A program made the translations under genes and the position numbers. A stretch of 64,000 nt of DNA from Bolinopsis microptera (taxonomy: Eukaryota > Ctenophora > Tentaculata > Lobata > Bolinopsidae), in assembly GCF_026151205.1 (NCBI RefSeq), contig NC_087072.1:4512084-4576083 (forward strand). Reading direction: 5' to 3'. A model generated the notes under the pieces. That model had not been told where the DNA came from and made no database searches. It was given only the letters and a program-made list of their open reading frames with translations. Below are positions 50,772 to 62,818 of the stretch, in pieces; position 1 is the first letter of the stretch; each line of letters starts with the position of its first letter.

Positions 50772-53700
50772 CTGAAATTAAACGAGGGATAAGAAAATAA
50801 TCAAACCCGAATTGAATTATAAAATTTTGGCTACACGAATGTATATTCAATAATTTAATAATATAAAATGGCGCTTTTAATGTGTTAATAACGGGGTTAC
50901 ATTTGTTCTTTTGTGGTATCGCTTATTATTCATTTTGTTTATTTTCAAAGTTTCAATATTGTTTATTTACCGTTTCTTTGATTTTTTCCACAGCTCAGAT
51001 TACATCGTTGTTTAAGTTGTTAAAGAATGTGAACCGCATTTATTAAAAGATAATCTTATAATCTTATCGTAACTTTTGTTTGAACTACATATATTAAATA
51101 TTTAGTCCGTGTAGGCGAGCTAACTATCACCAAAAATACGATTCTTGGGTTTCGCTATTCCCACGGATAAGTGTTTCGTTTCTACATTATATATCATTAA
51201 GTGTAAATTCAATTTAAAGCGTTAACATTCAATAAATGGCTATGTACAGAGAGATATAATAGCATTGCGGTACACTCAAGAGTCTTCTAAAGTTCGCTTC
51301 AAAACAGTGTAGTTTCCGTTCCAAAGAGGGTCCTATGTGATCTAATAAAGACACACGGTGGATAAAGAGCGCTCTTAGCCACCTTCTATATTTACATTGG
51401 AGATTAAAACGTTACACGTTATTTGTATCCTTAGCCTTTTACAGCTCACCATCTGTTTTATTTATTTATAAAGCGGACTGTGAAACAACCTTTCATGTTT
51501 TAGTGAAGTCAGAGCGCAGGAATGTGGAGTCAATTTTTTATTATTCTGAAGGTCAAGAGTTATAATTTTAACAATTATCATAATTATTAATATTATGGAA
51601 GACAATTAAATTTTTGCACTTTTGCATTTAGAGTGAGAATACCAAGTTACAAAATAAAAAGTTGGTACATCAAAGCTCTTACCACGTCAATTTCGATGAA
51701 TTTTCCCATGAGTTGAACAACGTTTCCTCTGAGCTCAAGAAACTTGGAACCGAGGGCGAATATAGCGTCGTAGAGACATCCGGCAGCCATTATTTTACTG
51801 GAGTGAGGAAGAAACATGTACTCTGAAAGAATTTACTCATCAAAAATAGATCAAATAACTAAAATATCTTAAATAACTAACGTATTAGTGGTATATCTTC
51901 GATATAATAACGGCAAAATACTTTTACTGGTCTTAGTATGATTCATGCTTGCGCAATTGATCACATTATGATTTGAACAAAGAAGTCTCATATTTCATTT
52001 TGTGGTCGATCGTTTAGTCGTTTGATTTTCAGGATTGGCGGGAGTGGTCTAAGATTGATTCAAATGAACCAATGGTAGACGGTCCAAAAATGAATTTCAA
52101 ATTTACTGACTAGATGAATGATGATCAAACACCTGTAGCATCTGACGATCATAACGAAATAACCCTATACGAAATTTCATTGTGTTTGACTTTAGCTACC
52201 TGTTTGAATTTAAAATTTTAATATAGTTAGATTTCAGAGCAGATGTGAGCAGCCTATGATTATTTGATGGAATCATTAACGAACGGTACAATCATACAAA
52301 ATTAAATGGTACAGATTTGTTAATGTTCAGTCACGTGTATCAAGTCTCGTACGTAGGACGGCCGCGTGTAGTGAAATTAATGGCAATTAACACTTAGTGG
52401 GGACCTTCGAAGAGTTCCTATTGTTTGTAATCAACCGGCGTCTCACACCGGTCCATTTATCGAAACATCATTATATTGTATCAAATACCACACAAAATAT
52501 CTGGAGGAATGGAAATTCAATCAAATACCACACAAAATACTGTCTCTGTATCTGGGAACATTGAAATTTATTAACTTATGTGAAGGGTCCTGAATAAGAG
52601 AAGGCTGCAGGTGATATAGGGACGGTGCACTTTATGTAAGAGTAGACGAGTAGGGGGCTAAATTGCGGCCGTCTGTTCAGTATGTGCTACGTTTTGGAGA
52701 TAACATGTAGGGACAGTCAAGCACCTCACTTTCGGCCACATTCACATTATGTCATATAAGATTGTTCCATATGCTCCATCAGCATATATCGAAATTGTGT
52801 GGAAATTACATTAGTGTCAGCATTTCACCCAGTTTCAGAGCCCATCCTCTCTAAAATTCAGATGTGATATGTAAACCCTCCCTCAGGATGACTGTGGGCC
52901 ATCGAAAATCAAGAAATTACTGTAGTCGGTTGGGAAACGATTTTACGTATGGAAGAAGAATGGAAATGTCTGGGAAAGTGACAGAATTTGAGTACCTATT
53001 GTTTCGATCGTGCACTTGAAATCTAAATTTTTCGATGGAGCCGGTACAAAGTTTGCAGAAGGCGTGGTAGGAAGTCAAATTACGGAAAAGAGCAACGCCT
53101 CACGATACTCTGATTTAAGAGCTAAATTTGTTAAATTTGTTTTAAAATATCGAGAAATGAACCGGGCGTTGTCCCAACTTCAAAGCAGGAGAGTGATCCA
53201 TAATTATCCTTACGTCAAGTTTAGTGACCGCAGGAGAAAACCAAAGACACACAACTTACCGGTACATGAAAGGTTGAGGAGGGTTCTGGCGTGGTAGGTT
53301 ACTCGGCTCTTAACTTGATCTGGTATCGGGAGTCTGTGGAGGAAGTGGTCTAACAGGTCGTGCGGTAGCACCGCGCTCGTGTCCCAATTCAACACGTTCA
53401 GTATTCGCAGCTCCCAACTCTGAAGGTTAGATAAATTTAGAAACTCGATTTGTGCGGGGCGGTCGTAATGAGGAGATTGAGATATAGTTAGGGTTGTGTT
53501 CGAGCTAATAGTCCGTAATTTCATAACTTTTATTCGGGAATAGAAACTTAGAAACAGTGAGACACTCCCACTCGTAATATGAACCACACTCCACATTCCT
53601 AACTTTTAAACCAGTTACCAGCCACTGTATATTTTGATGTGCTCTGAAACTGGGGAGAGGGCCGGCGGGGCAGCCGCATCTTGCCGCACCGGCGGTGGTG

Positions 53701-56700
53701 CGTCACAATGCGGCTCATCATACCCATTAAACTACTTGTTTTTATAAATATGCGGTCTCCCAAACTTACATGAGGCACCCAAATATGTAATAGCACACAT
53801 CTCTGGCTAATGATTTGAGGAAACGGAATGGTCTTAACCTTTTAACAGAAAAACAAAAAGTTTGTTGCTCAACTTAGTTCATTATCTCTATCTAGATTCT
53901 AGACTCCTCTCAATGCTCATTGAGGGCGTTAAGTGTTCGCGAAAACAAAGAGAAATAGCTGCTCCTTTACAATTCACATGGTTCATTTGTAAACGAACCT
54001 CCTACGTCATTATCATAGTCGTTATTGTGAGAGTAGAATTCATCTCTGTGTCTATCTAGACTTTGTTTATCACTTGAGCTTCTAACAATAGCGAGATAAA
54101 CTCGAGGTCAGGCTTTGCACACCACTCCGTGCTCTGTTAACGATAAACAGTGTACATGATAATAAGATAATAAGATAATATGATGATAATTGGCGATATT
54201 GGCGAGCTGATTTGCATTTCAAAGGAGTCTGGGGTTCTAGCACCCAATTCTTAAGAATTTCCCTTTTTTGTCGGCAAATCGCAAACATTAGTCAGGCCCC
54301 GAATTAGGTTCACTTTGTAACAAATGACCAAGTAAAATTAACCAATTATATAGGAGAAGTAAAATGCACCGCAGCAACTCATCCTAAGGCCTCAGATCAA
54401 TATAGGCTCTGGCAACAGTAGCTTAGTCTAGCTAAGAGAAAGGTTAATAACTTGATAATCCTCATACATTATACAACACCTGATTGTGAAATTTCAAAAG
54501 GTCTCTCCGAGGAGGTCAGTATTTTATTTTAGTACTGTGGGAAATTTCGGGCAACACAGCCGAAAGAGTTAGGGAGCTTGTATGGCTTTCAATTGGTGGA
54601 TCTAGAGCGAAAGGACGTTAAATCATTGCGGAGGTATTGACAGCGCCATACATTAGATCCTGAAACGTTCCTGCTTCAACGAGCGCCGTGTGTGCAAATC
54701 ATAGTACTTTCTTTAAGTACAGTGAGTCATTTAAGGATTTACTATTACGAAATTTTGCGAAATTCGTAACGAACGGTCTTTACTGATATGGGAGGAATGT
54801 GGAGCAAATAATGTACCAATTCTCACCCAATTTTTTAATGTTTGATCGTATCTTTTTACATCGTTCAATGTAGGATTACCATAACAACACTCACACTTAT
54901 TTAATTTGATAAGTCATCCCCGCCTAGGTCATATAAAAAGTGTCTGTCATGAATGCAGTTCGACATGATAACCAATCAGGAACCTCTAAAATACAAGAGA
55001 GCCAATCAGTACCCCCCTTACAAGGTCTCGTGATGACATCAGTATTTAGAAAATCTTATTTACAGCGCAGCTGAAACGAGGTCACTTTGAAAATGAAATG
55101 AGGAGGCCCCCGGACACCCAACTGGAACCCTGAAGACTAGGTGCTCGTGACCTTCTTCCAGCAAGTAATTTAGAAGATCCGGATATGTAATAATAATTCC
55201 CCAGACGCTAGGAACTCGAGCTATTGGAGAGAGCCAAACTCTGATTAAATTCATTACTGGGTTTATGAACCGGCCGCTGAACAAGTTACCATAGGGATTT
55301 GAAACTGAATGACAAATGACTTTGGTTTACAGGCGAGTTGGGTGACCCTAAAGTCAGACATTGTTAATCCACTACAACACCATAACTTCTCTAGTGTGGT
55401 ATTTTTAGCTCTACATCCAGTTAGGAGGGGAGACATGGGGTCGGCCACAATCGGTTAAAACAATTTCTAACTACCCAGAACTTGTTAGAATGTAGACGGC
55501 GGTCCATACCACAGATACGTATCTTGATGACTTAACTTTTGACACGTCCACTTTAATGGATACAGCACAATGTTCTGGCACTGCTGTAATCTTCGTCAGA
55601 ACATTACAGCAGATTGGAAACAAGCTAGAACTCCCGCACAAGCTGGGGAGAGATAACCCATACAAGTCGGCCAATATAATTCTCCCCTAATCAGTGTTTG
55701 ACACTAACACCACTGTCTAACTTTCAGTTAGGACAGTACAGCCTTGCATGTGACAACTGCAGCACTGCCCACAGTTTTAGTGACTTTATATCCTCAAGAG
55801 TTCGACATGAAGCAGTGTGTCAGCAGCTAGTTGTGTTACGAATGACTTCACCTCCATAACACAACACGTTCCAATAAAATTATGGTCCATCAGTCACCAC
55901 TGATCTGTAACCAGGTAACCAGGTAACCTGTGCGTAAACGGGGGTAGGGTTTTGTCTGCTGCCAGAACGTTATAACCATGATATTTGGTTGTCATGAACA
56001 CATGAAACGACGTATACCAAGGTGATCTGTACATTATAAACTTGGTAATATACAGCACAGTGTCTGATAGAGTTTGGGATATTGAAGTAATATAAGGCAG
56101 AGATGGTAAGATTACACGTACCCTCAAAATGTAGTACAGGATATGTGTACGAGCACAGGCCGGGTACCTTTAACCTGACGTGTAGTTTCCTGATGTGTTC
56201 CTAGTATTTTACGTGTTATTGTGCCACCTGACAAATCGAGATATGGACATTTTTGGTAAAGTACTGGCCCCTGTCTGGCCCCACCTCAATGTACTGGACA
56301 CTGTCTAGGTTTCATGGGAAAGTGGTTTTACCCACCCAATCAATGAGGTTTTAATAACAGAGTGCCAGTGCTAGTTCCAGTGCTGCTCAGTATGGTAAAT
56401 AAACTTGTATGCACTTTACGGTGTGGGCACTAGGCAGCCATAACTCGTTTGCGCTATATATTTCCTAAACAGCTTTAAATCAAATTTACATTCTCCAACT
56501 ATAACTGATGATACATTACATCAAGCCGTGAGGGTCGTTCACCGAGCGAGGAGCGGGGTCAATAATTTCAGGAAATATGCAGGAGACATCGCTCCAAGAA
56601 GAATATAAAACACCGTACCGTGTCCCTTGCCCCCTTGGTATTAAGTAGCGTCACATTAGACTTTCTTTAGGGAGGGAGGTGAAGGAGTGAGTTGAGAGCC

Positions 56701-58467
56701 CTGAGGGGCCCCAACATACCGCACTATACCCGGATGTTCGGTCCGACTAACTACCTTCACCCAGTATTTGGGGTATCTGATGAACTAAACTACGTTTGTT
56801 TGCACCGTGAACTAACTTGGAGAAAATGTAAGAAGTTTGGAGGTGTCTACACGCCGATTGCCATGTTGCCCCTGAGAGTGCTGGAATCTCAAACCAAGTA
56901 GACTAAATTCCCGGTCACATGTAACTATCAAGTAACACATGATTAGCAGGAAAGATTGCCCTGTGCTAATCACTCACATCTCCTCATTAAAAGTCCGGGG
57001 AGGTAGTGACCTGCTTTTTCCACAAATCTGAACACTCGCGCCAAACAGGTTTATAATACGTTGCAGTGTGAACCAGATTCTTTCTAAACTTGCCGCGTTG
57101 CACTCAAATCTGGTATGGCTGTGAACTTTTATAATGAGAGCTGAAATATTGAGCTCGGTTTAAATATTAAATGTTATATTATCTAGCCGTTGAAAGGTCT
57201 GGACTGCAAAATTTGCAGAACATCTGGGCACATATTTAATATGTGATAGTCAATTTGTAGAACATATGGTACCCTAGGAACATATAATAGACTCTACAAT
57301 TATTCGGTACTGTTTCAAAACGGTATTATCTCCAAGATTCGATCTATAATAAGCAAGATGAAAGGCATATCTGACCGGCAATTCCTGTAAAGTTTTTCTG
57401 ATTAAAACATGAAGTTCCACATGATTAACAATACCGTATCATATCTTCATATCGAGTTTCTAAAGCAGAGCCGTTCGTTGGGGGACACGTGACTGAGGCA
57501 GAGCTTCGCTTTGTTTCGCTCATCTGAGATCATCAGAGCTCTAAACGGGGCCGAGGCTGTAGACTGTAGAGTATTGTGCAACACTTACAGCACAGCTCCA
57601 TCTCATGGTCAGACACTCGGCTTAGGAGTTTTGAGAAGAAATTGTTAACTTAGTATATGACTAAGCACTCGGCTCTGTGCTTTTGACGGAATATTTGAGA
57701 GCCTGCAGGACTCCTCGAGGCTATTTATTCCCAGGAACAACAATACGTTTTACAAAGAGGACATATCACTATTCATTTCTGTCATTATGTACCGAGTTAC
57801 AAGACTGTACTCAGTACTACCGATAGCATCAGGGCAGGTTTTGCGAATCTAATTCGTCTCCAGTACTGAAGAATTACCATTAGAGCGACAGAAATCCGAC
57901 AGAAATCTTTGCCCCTTCTAATTTAATACCACGTGGAGAACTTTTGATTATGACAGCGATATATAATTTAAGGACAGTTTTGAAAGGACCATTTGTCATA
58001 GTACGTGGTAATGAAAACTTGGGTGGCCAGAAAACGATTCCCGCCGGTAGCATGTTTAGAACCACGTGGAATCTTCTATTATTACTCTAACGATTGTGAT
58101 TTCGTAACACATTGTTTCATCCATCTGATTATGTGGAGTCTGACCAGCTTGAAAGACAGAACAATAATCTGGCTGGGTAGAGGTACTACAGGGAGATACC
58201 GTGGTACAATGGCCTATATTCTGGGCCCAATTACAGGGCGCCATTGTTCGAGACACTGTCTGGTGAAGGTGTGGGGAGGGAGGATGGCAGGCGGGACCAT
58301 GTCACCACCAGATCCACCAGGAGGAGCCTCGTTCCGTCTCACCATTCAACTGAATACCGTCAGTCCAAAGGAATGGAATCTTAGGATCTCGGAAATAGGA
58401 GATAAAGTAATGAGATTGGCTAGAGAAATCGTCCTGAATGGGACTCTCCTTCGAAATTTAGATCTTT

Positions 58468-58552
<85 letters not shown>

Positions 58553-61500
58553 AAGGAAGATCAACATATTTTATTCTACATGAGGATAATGTGAATGTAA
58601 AGCTAATTATCGAGCTCCCCTCCCTGCACACTCAGTATTTCTATGTGTGAGAGACTCCGCGATCCAACTTTCCTGTGTGTCTATTTGGTGAGGATAAAGC
58701 CCGACAAGTACCAGGTGGGTCACGTGATAACACATGTAAACAGCACAAGGAAGTCAAGTAACCCTCCCTCCAGGGTCCATGCTTTACATGCTTCATCTTT
58801 GATCGGCTTGATATATATCCGATGAATCTGGTTCCTGGTTTTAAGACAGATATTTACGATAATCTTCACTTAATGAATACGTCATTGTTCAAAAGGTTGT
58901 GCAATTGATCGTCCAGATCGGTCAATAGCCCCCTTATTTGAGTCGTCAGGAAGCTGTGTTTTTCGTAAGTCACATGACGGAGACATTTCAAATCACAAAA
59001 CCATTAAAACTTCAGGGAAATGACAATTGCAGTTGAGTCACATGACCCCGAGGGGAGAGACGCTCACAGGGGGATCACGTGAAGATTGGACAGCGGCAGA
59101 GGACAGCTCGGATAGAGAGAGCACACCTAGTAGGAAACGCTTTACTGAGTCTAGACGGAGTACACGGCCGTGTCTAGCTCACCCGACACACGGCTTCTCT
59201 CCGGCACTTCCTAACCACGTGGTTCAGACACATACGTCTGATTGGCCGGCTGGAATAGAGGGCACCCACCATTGGGTGGGAAGACCAGGCTGACAGTATT
59301 ACAGGATATTAAGCTGGATAATAACCAGGTCTGGATATAGCTATGGGGATACGAGAGTAGGTTCCCGCAAGCATGCTCTGAACTGTGCTATATGAACTGG
59401 ATCAGGGGACAGCTAGGAAAGAGGACCTGAGCTGAGGGAGGTGGAGATGACGAGGAGGAAAAGGGGTGAGGAATGTGGAGATGTGGAGACAGAAGAAAAA
59501 GGGAATGTCAATATATGGAGACGGAGTAGATTGCTAACACAGAAAGACACCTTTTAAACGTGGACTTTACACACTTAAAAATACGATATATTAAAAAGTA
59601 CCGCAAGATACGAAGTATTCTGTTTTATCGTGTATCTTAAAATTAATCCCATTCAAAAAGTCTTGCTCAAAATCTGTGCTCACATAAAAGTCTGTTAGTC
59701 TTTGTTTATATTTTAGACCTTTTAAAATGACCTGCTAACAGATAAAAAGTGCAAAATAACCGCAGTTCTAGTATATTTATCTATGACTTATGAAGAAACA
59801 TTACATACATTAAATTACTTTCTTTTAAAGTTAGGCTCCGCAGATAGTGTGTAAATTGACATATGTGGTATTTTGGACTGGAGAGGTATCAGAAACTTCT
59901 AGATGGATGCAAAATTCCCGCAATAGTCATGTTTACATAATACAACTTATCCCCTATTATATGCTTACCTTTTGAGTTATCAGCGAAACACTGTAGCATA
60001 TTTACAGAACAGAAAAAGCCATTTACATCTCCAGTTTTCCACTGATAACTCGAAGACGTAAGCATTTTAGGGTTGCTTTATAATATTACAAACAATAAGT
60101 GTTGAGATAATTATGCCGTTACAGTCCGTTAATTATAGCACTTTCCTTAATTATAATGGAGGAATATTTTATGGCGCCGTTCACTTTTGAAACATTGTGA
60201 TTATTTCTTTGTAATAATTTGCTTTGTAATAATTCTTTTCAAGGCCATCGAAAACAATGTCGTAGTAAATAGCAATTATTGAATTGTATAAATAGTTCTC
60301 TGCAATTCACAGGCCTCCCTGTATCGATAGATTATATTCTCAACAATACTATTGAGGCATGAGGCCTGTGACATTCGATAAGGGAAAGTAATAATTGCTT
60401 ATCATCGTATTACAAATGAAGGTTATTAGTTTAACGAAGCTCAGTCAAAGTTAACAACGTTATCGCGAAGCTACGAGACATTCTTTTTCAGAGCTCCTTC
60501 TATTTTAAGGATAACATAAATCATTGCTTGTCCCTCCAAAATAGAAGATTTGGACTCAACAGCCTGGATATATGGCAATAGATGACCCCGTTGACGACAT
60601 TAATTTGTCCTAAATCCCGTGTACACACCCATGACTTGACTAAATGAAACTCTTACAAGACGACTTTAAAATTTCGGAATCAACAAAGTTAGTGTTGATC
60701 TAACTAATAGAGGGAATCTGGACAGTGAGATCGGTAGATTTCAGCCTACACGCTCACAAACACGTACAAACAGACAACACACACACACACACATCTACAC
60801 ACCCAGTACATTTTCCAGGGAAAGCAAGGCGTCGTCCACTGAGAGCTGCAGTTTGTGTGCTGTACATAATATCGTATATTTCTAGGTGTGGACAGGTCAG
60901 TGTACAAAATACCAGAGTCAAATTCTCAGCGCAAAAGTGACTCAATCCTACGAGAGAAATATAAAATATTAGCCATGTTAAATGAAGATTACTTGTGCTA
61001 TTTATAGAGCATGATAGGTGACACGGGTGGAAACTAAATTTGGGTAGGGACTAGGTGGTCAGGTGGTATTATTTACTATACTTTAAAGGATTTACAAAAT
61101 TACAGACAAGAGAAAGTGTTATAAATACTGTGAACTTTTTCCGCTTATTTCGTTTTTTTATGTTTCGTAATTCGTTTTGACACGTGTTAAATCATCGTAG
61201 GAAATGGCGAGTAAAGGAAAAGTGACAAATAACATTTACGCGGATGTTTAACAGTTTAGTTTAACAAACTTTAGTTACAAACTTTAGTTACAAACTTTAG
61301 TTACAAACTTTAGTTATAAACTTTAGTTACTAATTTTAGTTACTAACTTTAGTTACTAACTTTAGTTACAAGTTTTATATCAAGATCGGTGCATATAATT
61401 ACTGCTTTCGCAACATTAAGCTTGATAATATTCAGCTAATAGCACACTGCTAACTTTAATTATACCAATACAATGATCCACCTCCACATCAAATGCAGCT

Positions 61501-62818
61501 GCGACAATAAAGACAAATTTATAATTTATATGCTATTAGTTAATATGATAAGTTTATGTTTAATATTTCTAATTCTGTAAATTCGCACCTTGACTCCTAT
61601 TCCATACCTGTCGATCTGATGAGAAACCTTTACACGTGTTTACAGAGGGGTTCTGGGAATTGAGCCCAGATCTAGAGGTGTGACCAGCCGAGTAGGAAAC
61701 CAATCCGAGCTATTACATTCCAGGAAAACCAATCAGACTCTAAGCTAAGGTGTGTTTCAAACGGACTTAATTACCCTATTAATTACACACCGGTCAGTTC
61801 ATATGTTTTCTTACCAAATCCCAAAGGAATGTATAGTAAATGTATCAATGTAGACCTAATCAACCAATCCATACTATCCACACACATTCTCATCAACTTT
61901 AGGCTCCATCTCACATAAAATCTGTCAAACTATGAAGCTCATGTTAACAATTTCACCAGACTATAGAGCTCATGTTATCGATGCTATCGGACTACTAGAC
62001 TCTAGAGAGCTTATGTAGTTATGTAGTCTCAAATTAAACCGGTTTGGGCAGCTGGTCACTTACTCTAACATCCCTGATGGAGTAGCTGTATCCACCGCAC
62101 TCCACTAGTCCGTCCACGGAAAGTGGGGTCGCTTCGCGCAGCTTGCTGGCTATAAACAGGGACGTCGCTCCGAGCACTTGCAGCTCCTCTGTGGGCCTCT
62201 CGACCTGAAGTCGTGGTATATATAAACTCACATCACTTCTATATTTAGGATGTAATAACCCTAAATAGCGGACAACATGGAAAATATTAAAAAGTTGAGG
62301 CCGGGGCAGCTAGCCGGTCGAGCTAGTGCGGTGTGGGTTAAGGAATTTACACACGAATCAGACATCTCGTGTAGTCGAACGAGAGGGAGAGAGCTAGTGT
62401 TGGGCAGGAAAACTTGAACAGGTTACCACAGATCCACGGCCCCCGGAAAATTCAATTAATTCTTATTAAGCTCTCAGTTAGAATCTGATGATCGGGTAAT
62501 TTTGCGATCAAGTATGATGTAATGTTTACTTTTCGCAAAGAATATACTCTACACACCGCTGAATAAATATATATAAAATTTGAAATCCAATTCTGGATAA
62601 TGATCGCAGTTCAGGATTGATTAATGGGAAAAGAATGAGAGGGCGTACTAAATTGCTGGGTCCCCATATCGCCCACATTCATTCCTCATTGTTCTCCGGA
62701 ACGGAAACTTCCCAGCACCAAATTTCATCCGGTATAAATTTACCTTTTGGAGGGATAGATATCTATCGAGTAAGTTCACAGCGTGGGGCAGGACACCGTC
62801 TTCACAAATATCTGATAT
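50613..62818 (-). CDS. cyclin D, copy B (exons 2-6; exon 1 outside window)
   Basis: A second D-type cyclin, head-to-tail with copy A. Exons: 62818-62744, 62204-62064, 53419-53260, 51822-51683, 50771-50613. Lengths 75, 141, 160, 140 and 159 nt match copy A's 75, 141, 160, 140 and 156, with the same intron phases. It keeps LLDRYLS, LQVLGATSLFIASK (the CDK-contact Lys), SWELRILNVLNW (Glu) and a C-terminal SSTPTNIEELCT, closer to cyclin D1 CTPTDVRDVDI than copy A's. Protein identity to copy A by exon (2 to 5): about 80, 55, 92 and 66 percent; exon 6 is mostly unalignable. Exon 1 (MRAIL helix, Rb-docking motif) is not found in 62819-64000, so it presumably lies further right. Confidence 0.88.
51683..51822 (-). 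CDS. cyclin D copy B exon 5
   Basis: 140 nt between CTTTCAG and GTAAGA, completing a split Glu codon: YMFLPHSSKIMAAGCLYDAI... The first half is very close to copy A, the second half is divergent. Confidence 0.9.
53260..53419 (-). CDS. cyclin D copy B exon 4
   Basis: 160 nt between CTTCAG and GTAAGT. It differs from copy A by four amino acids, three of them in the divergent last 26 nt. Confidence 0.92.
57486..59221. promoter_or_regulatory. cluster of CACGTG E-boxes in cyclin D copy B intron 3
   Basis: CACGTG occurs at 57486, 57930, 58063, 58721, 59076 and 59216: six in 1.74 kb of AT-rich DNA, where well under one is expected by chance. CACGTG is bound by MYC/MAX, USF and MITF/TFE factors. 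Enhancer function is inference. Confidence 0.3.
58470..58549. repeat. (GA)n microsatellite
   Basis: About 40 uninterrupted GA units, in copy B intron 3. Confidence 0.95.
61264..61367. repeat. 13-bp tandem repeat x8
   Basis: Eight adjacent units of ACAAACTTTAGTT. The first four are identical; later ones carry A>T and C>T changes (ACTAACTTTAGTT). In copy B intron 3. Confidence 0.9.
62064..62204 (-). CDS. cyclin D copy B exon 3
   Basis: 47 codons between ACTTCAG and GTAAGT: VERPTEELQVLGATSLFIAS, K, LREAT... This is the cyclin-box core. Confidence 0.9.
62744..62818 (-). CDS. cyclin D copy B exon 2
   Basis: 25 codons between TTCCAG and GTAAAT: ISDICEDGVLPHAVNLLDRY... Confidence 0.88.

Noticed and set aside
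58005-58469. 154-codon plus ORF, longest plus-strand ORF
   Set aside because: No family resemblance, no splice context, runs into the microsatellite, and lies inside a cyclin D intron on the opposite strand.
58346-58567. Ser-Leu repeat ORF on the minus strand
   Set aside because: It is translation of the (GA)n microsatellite.
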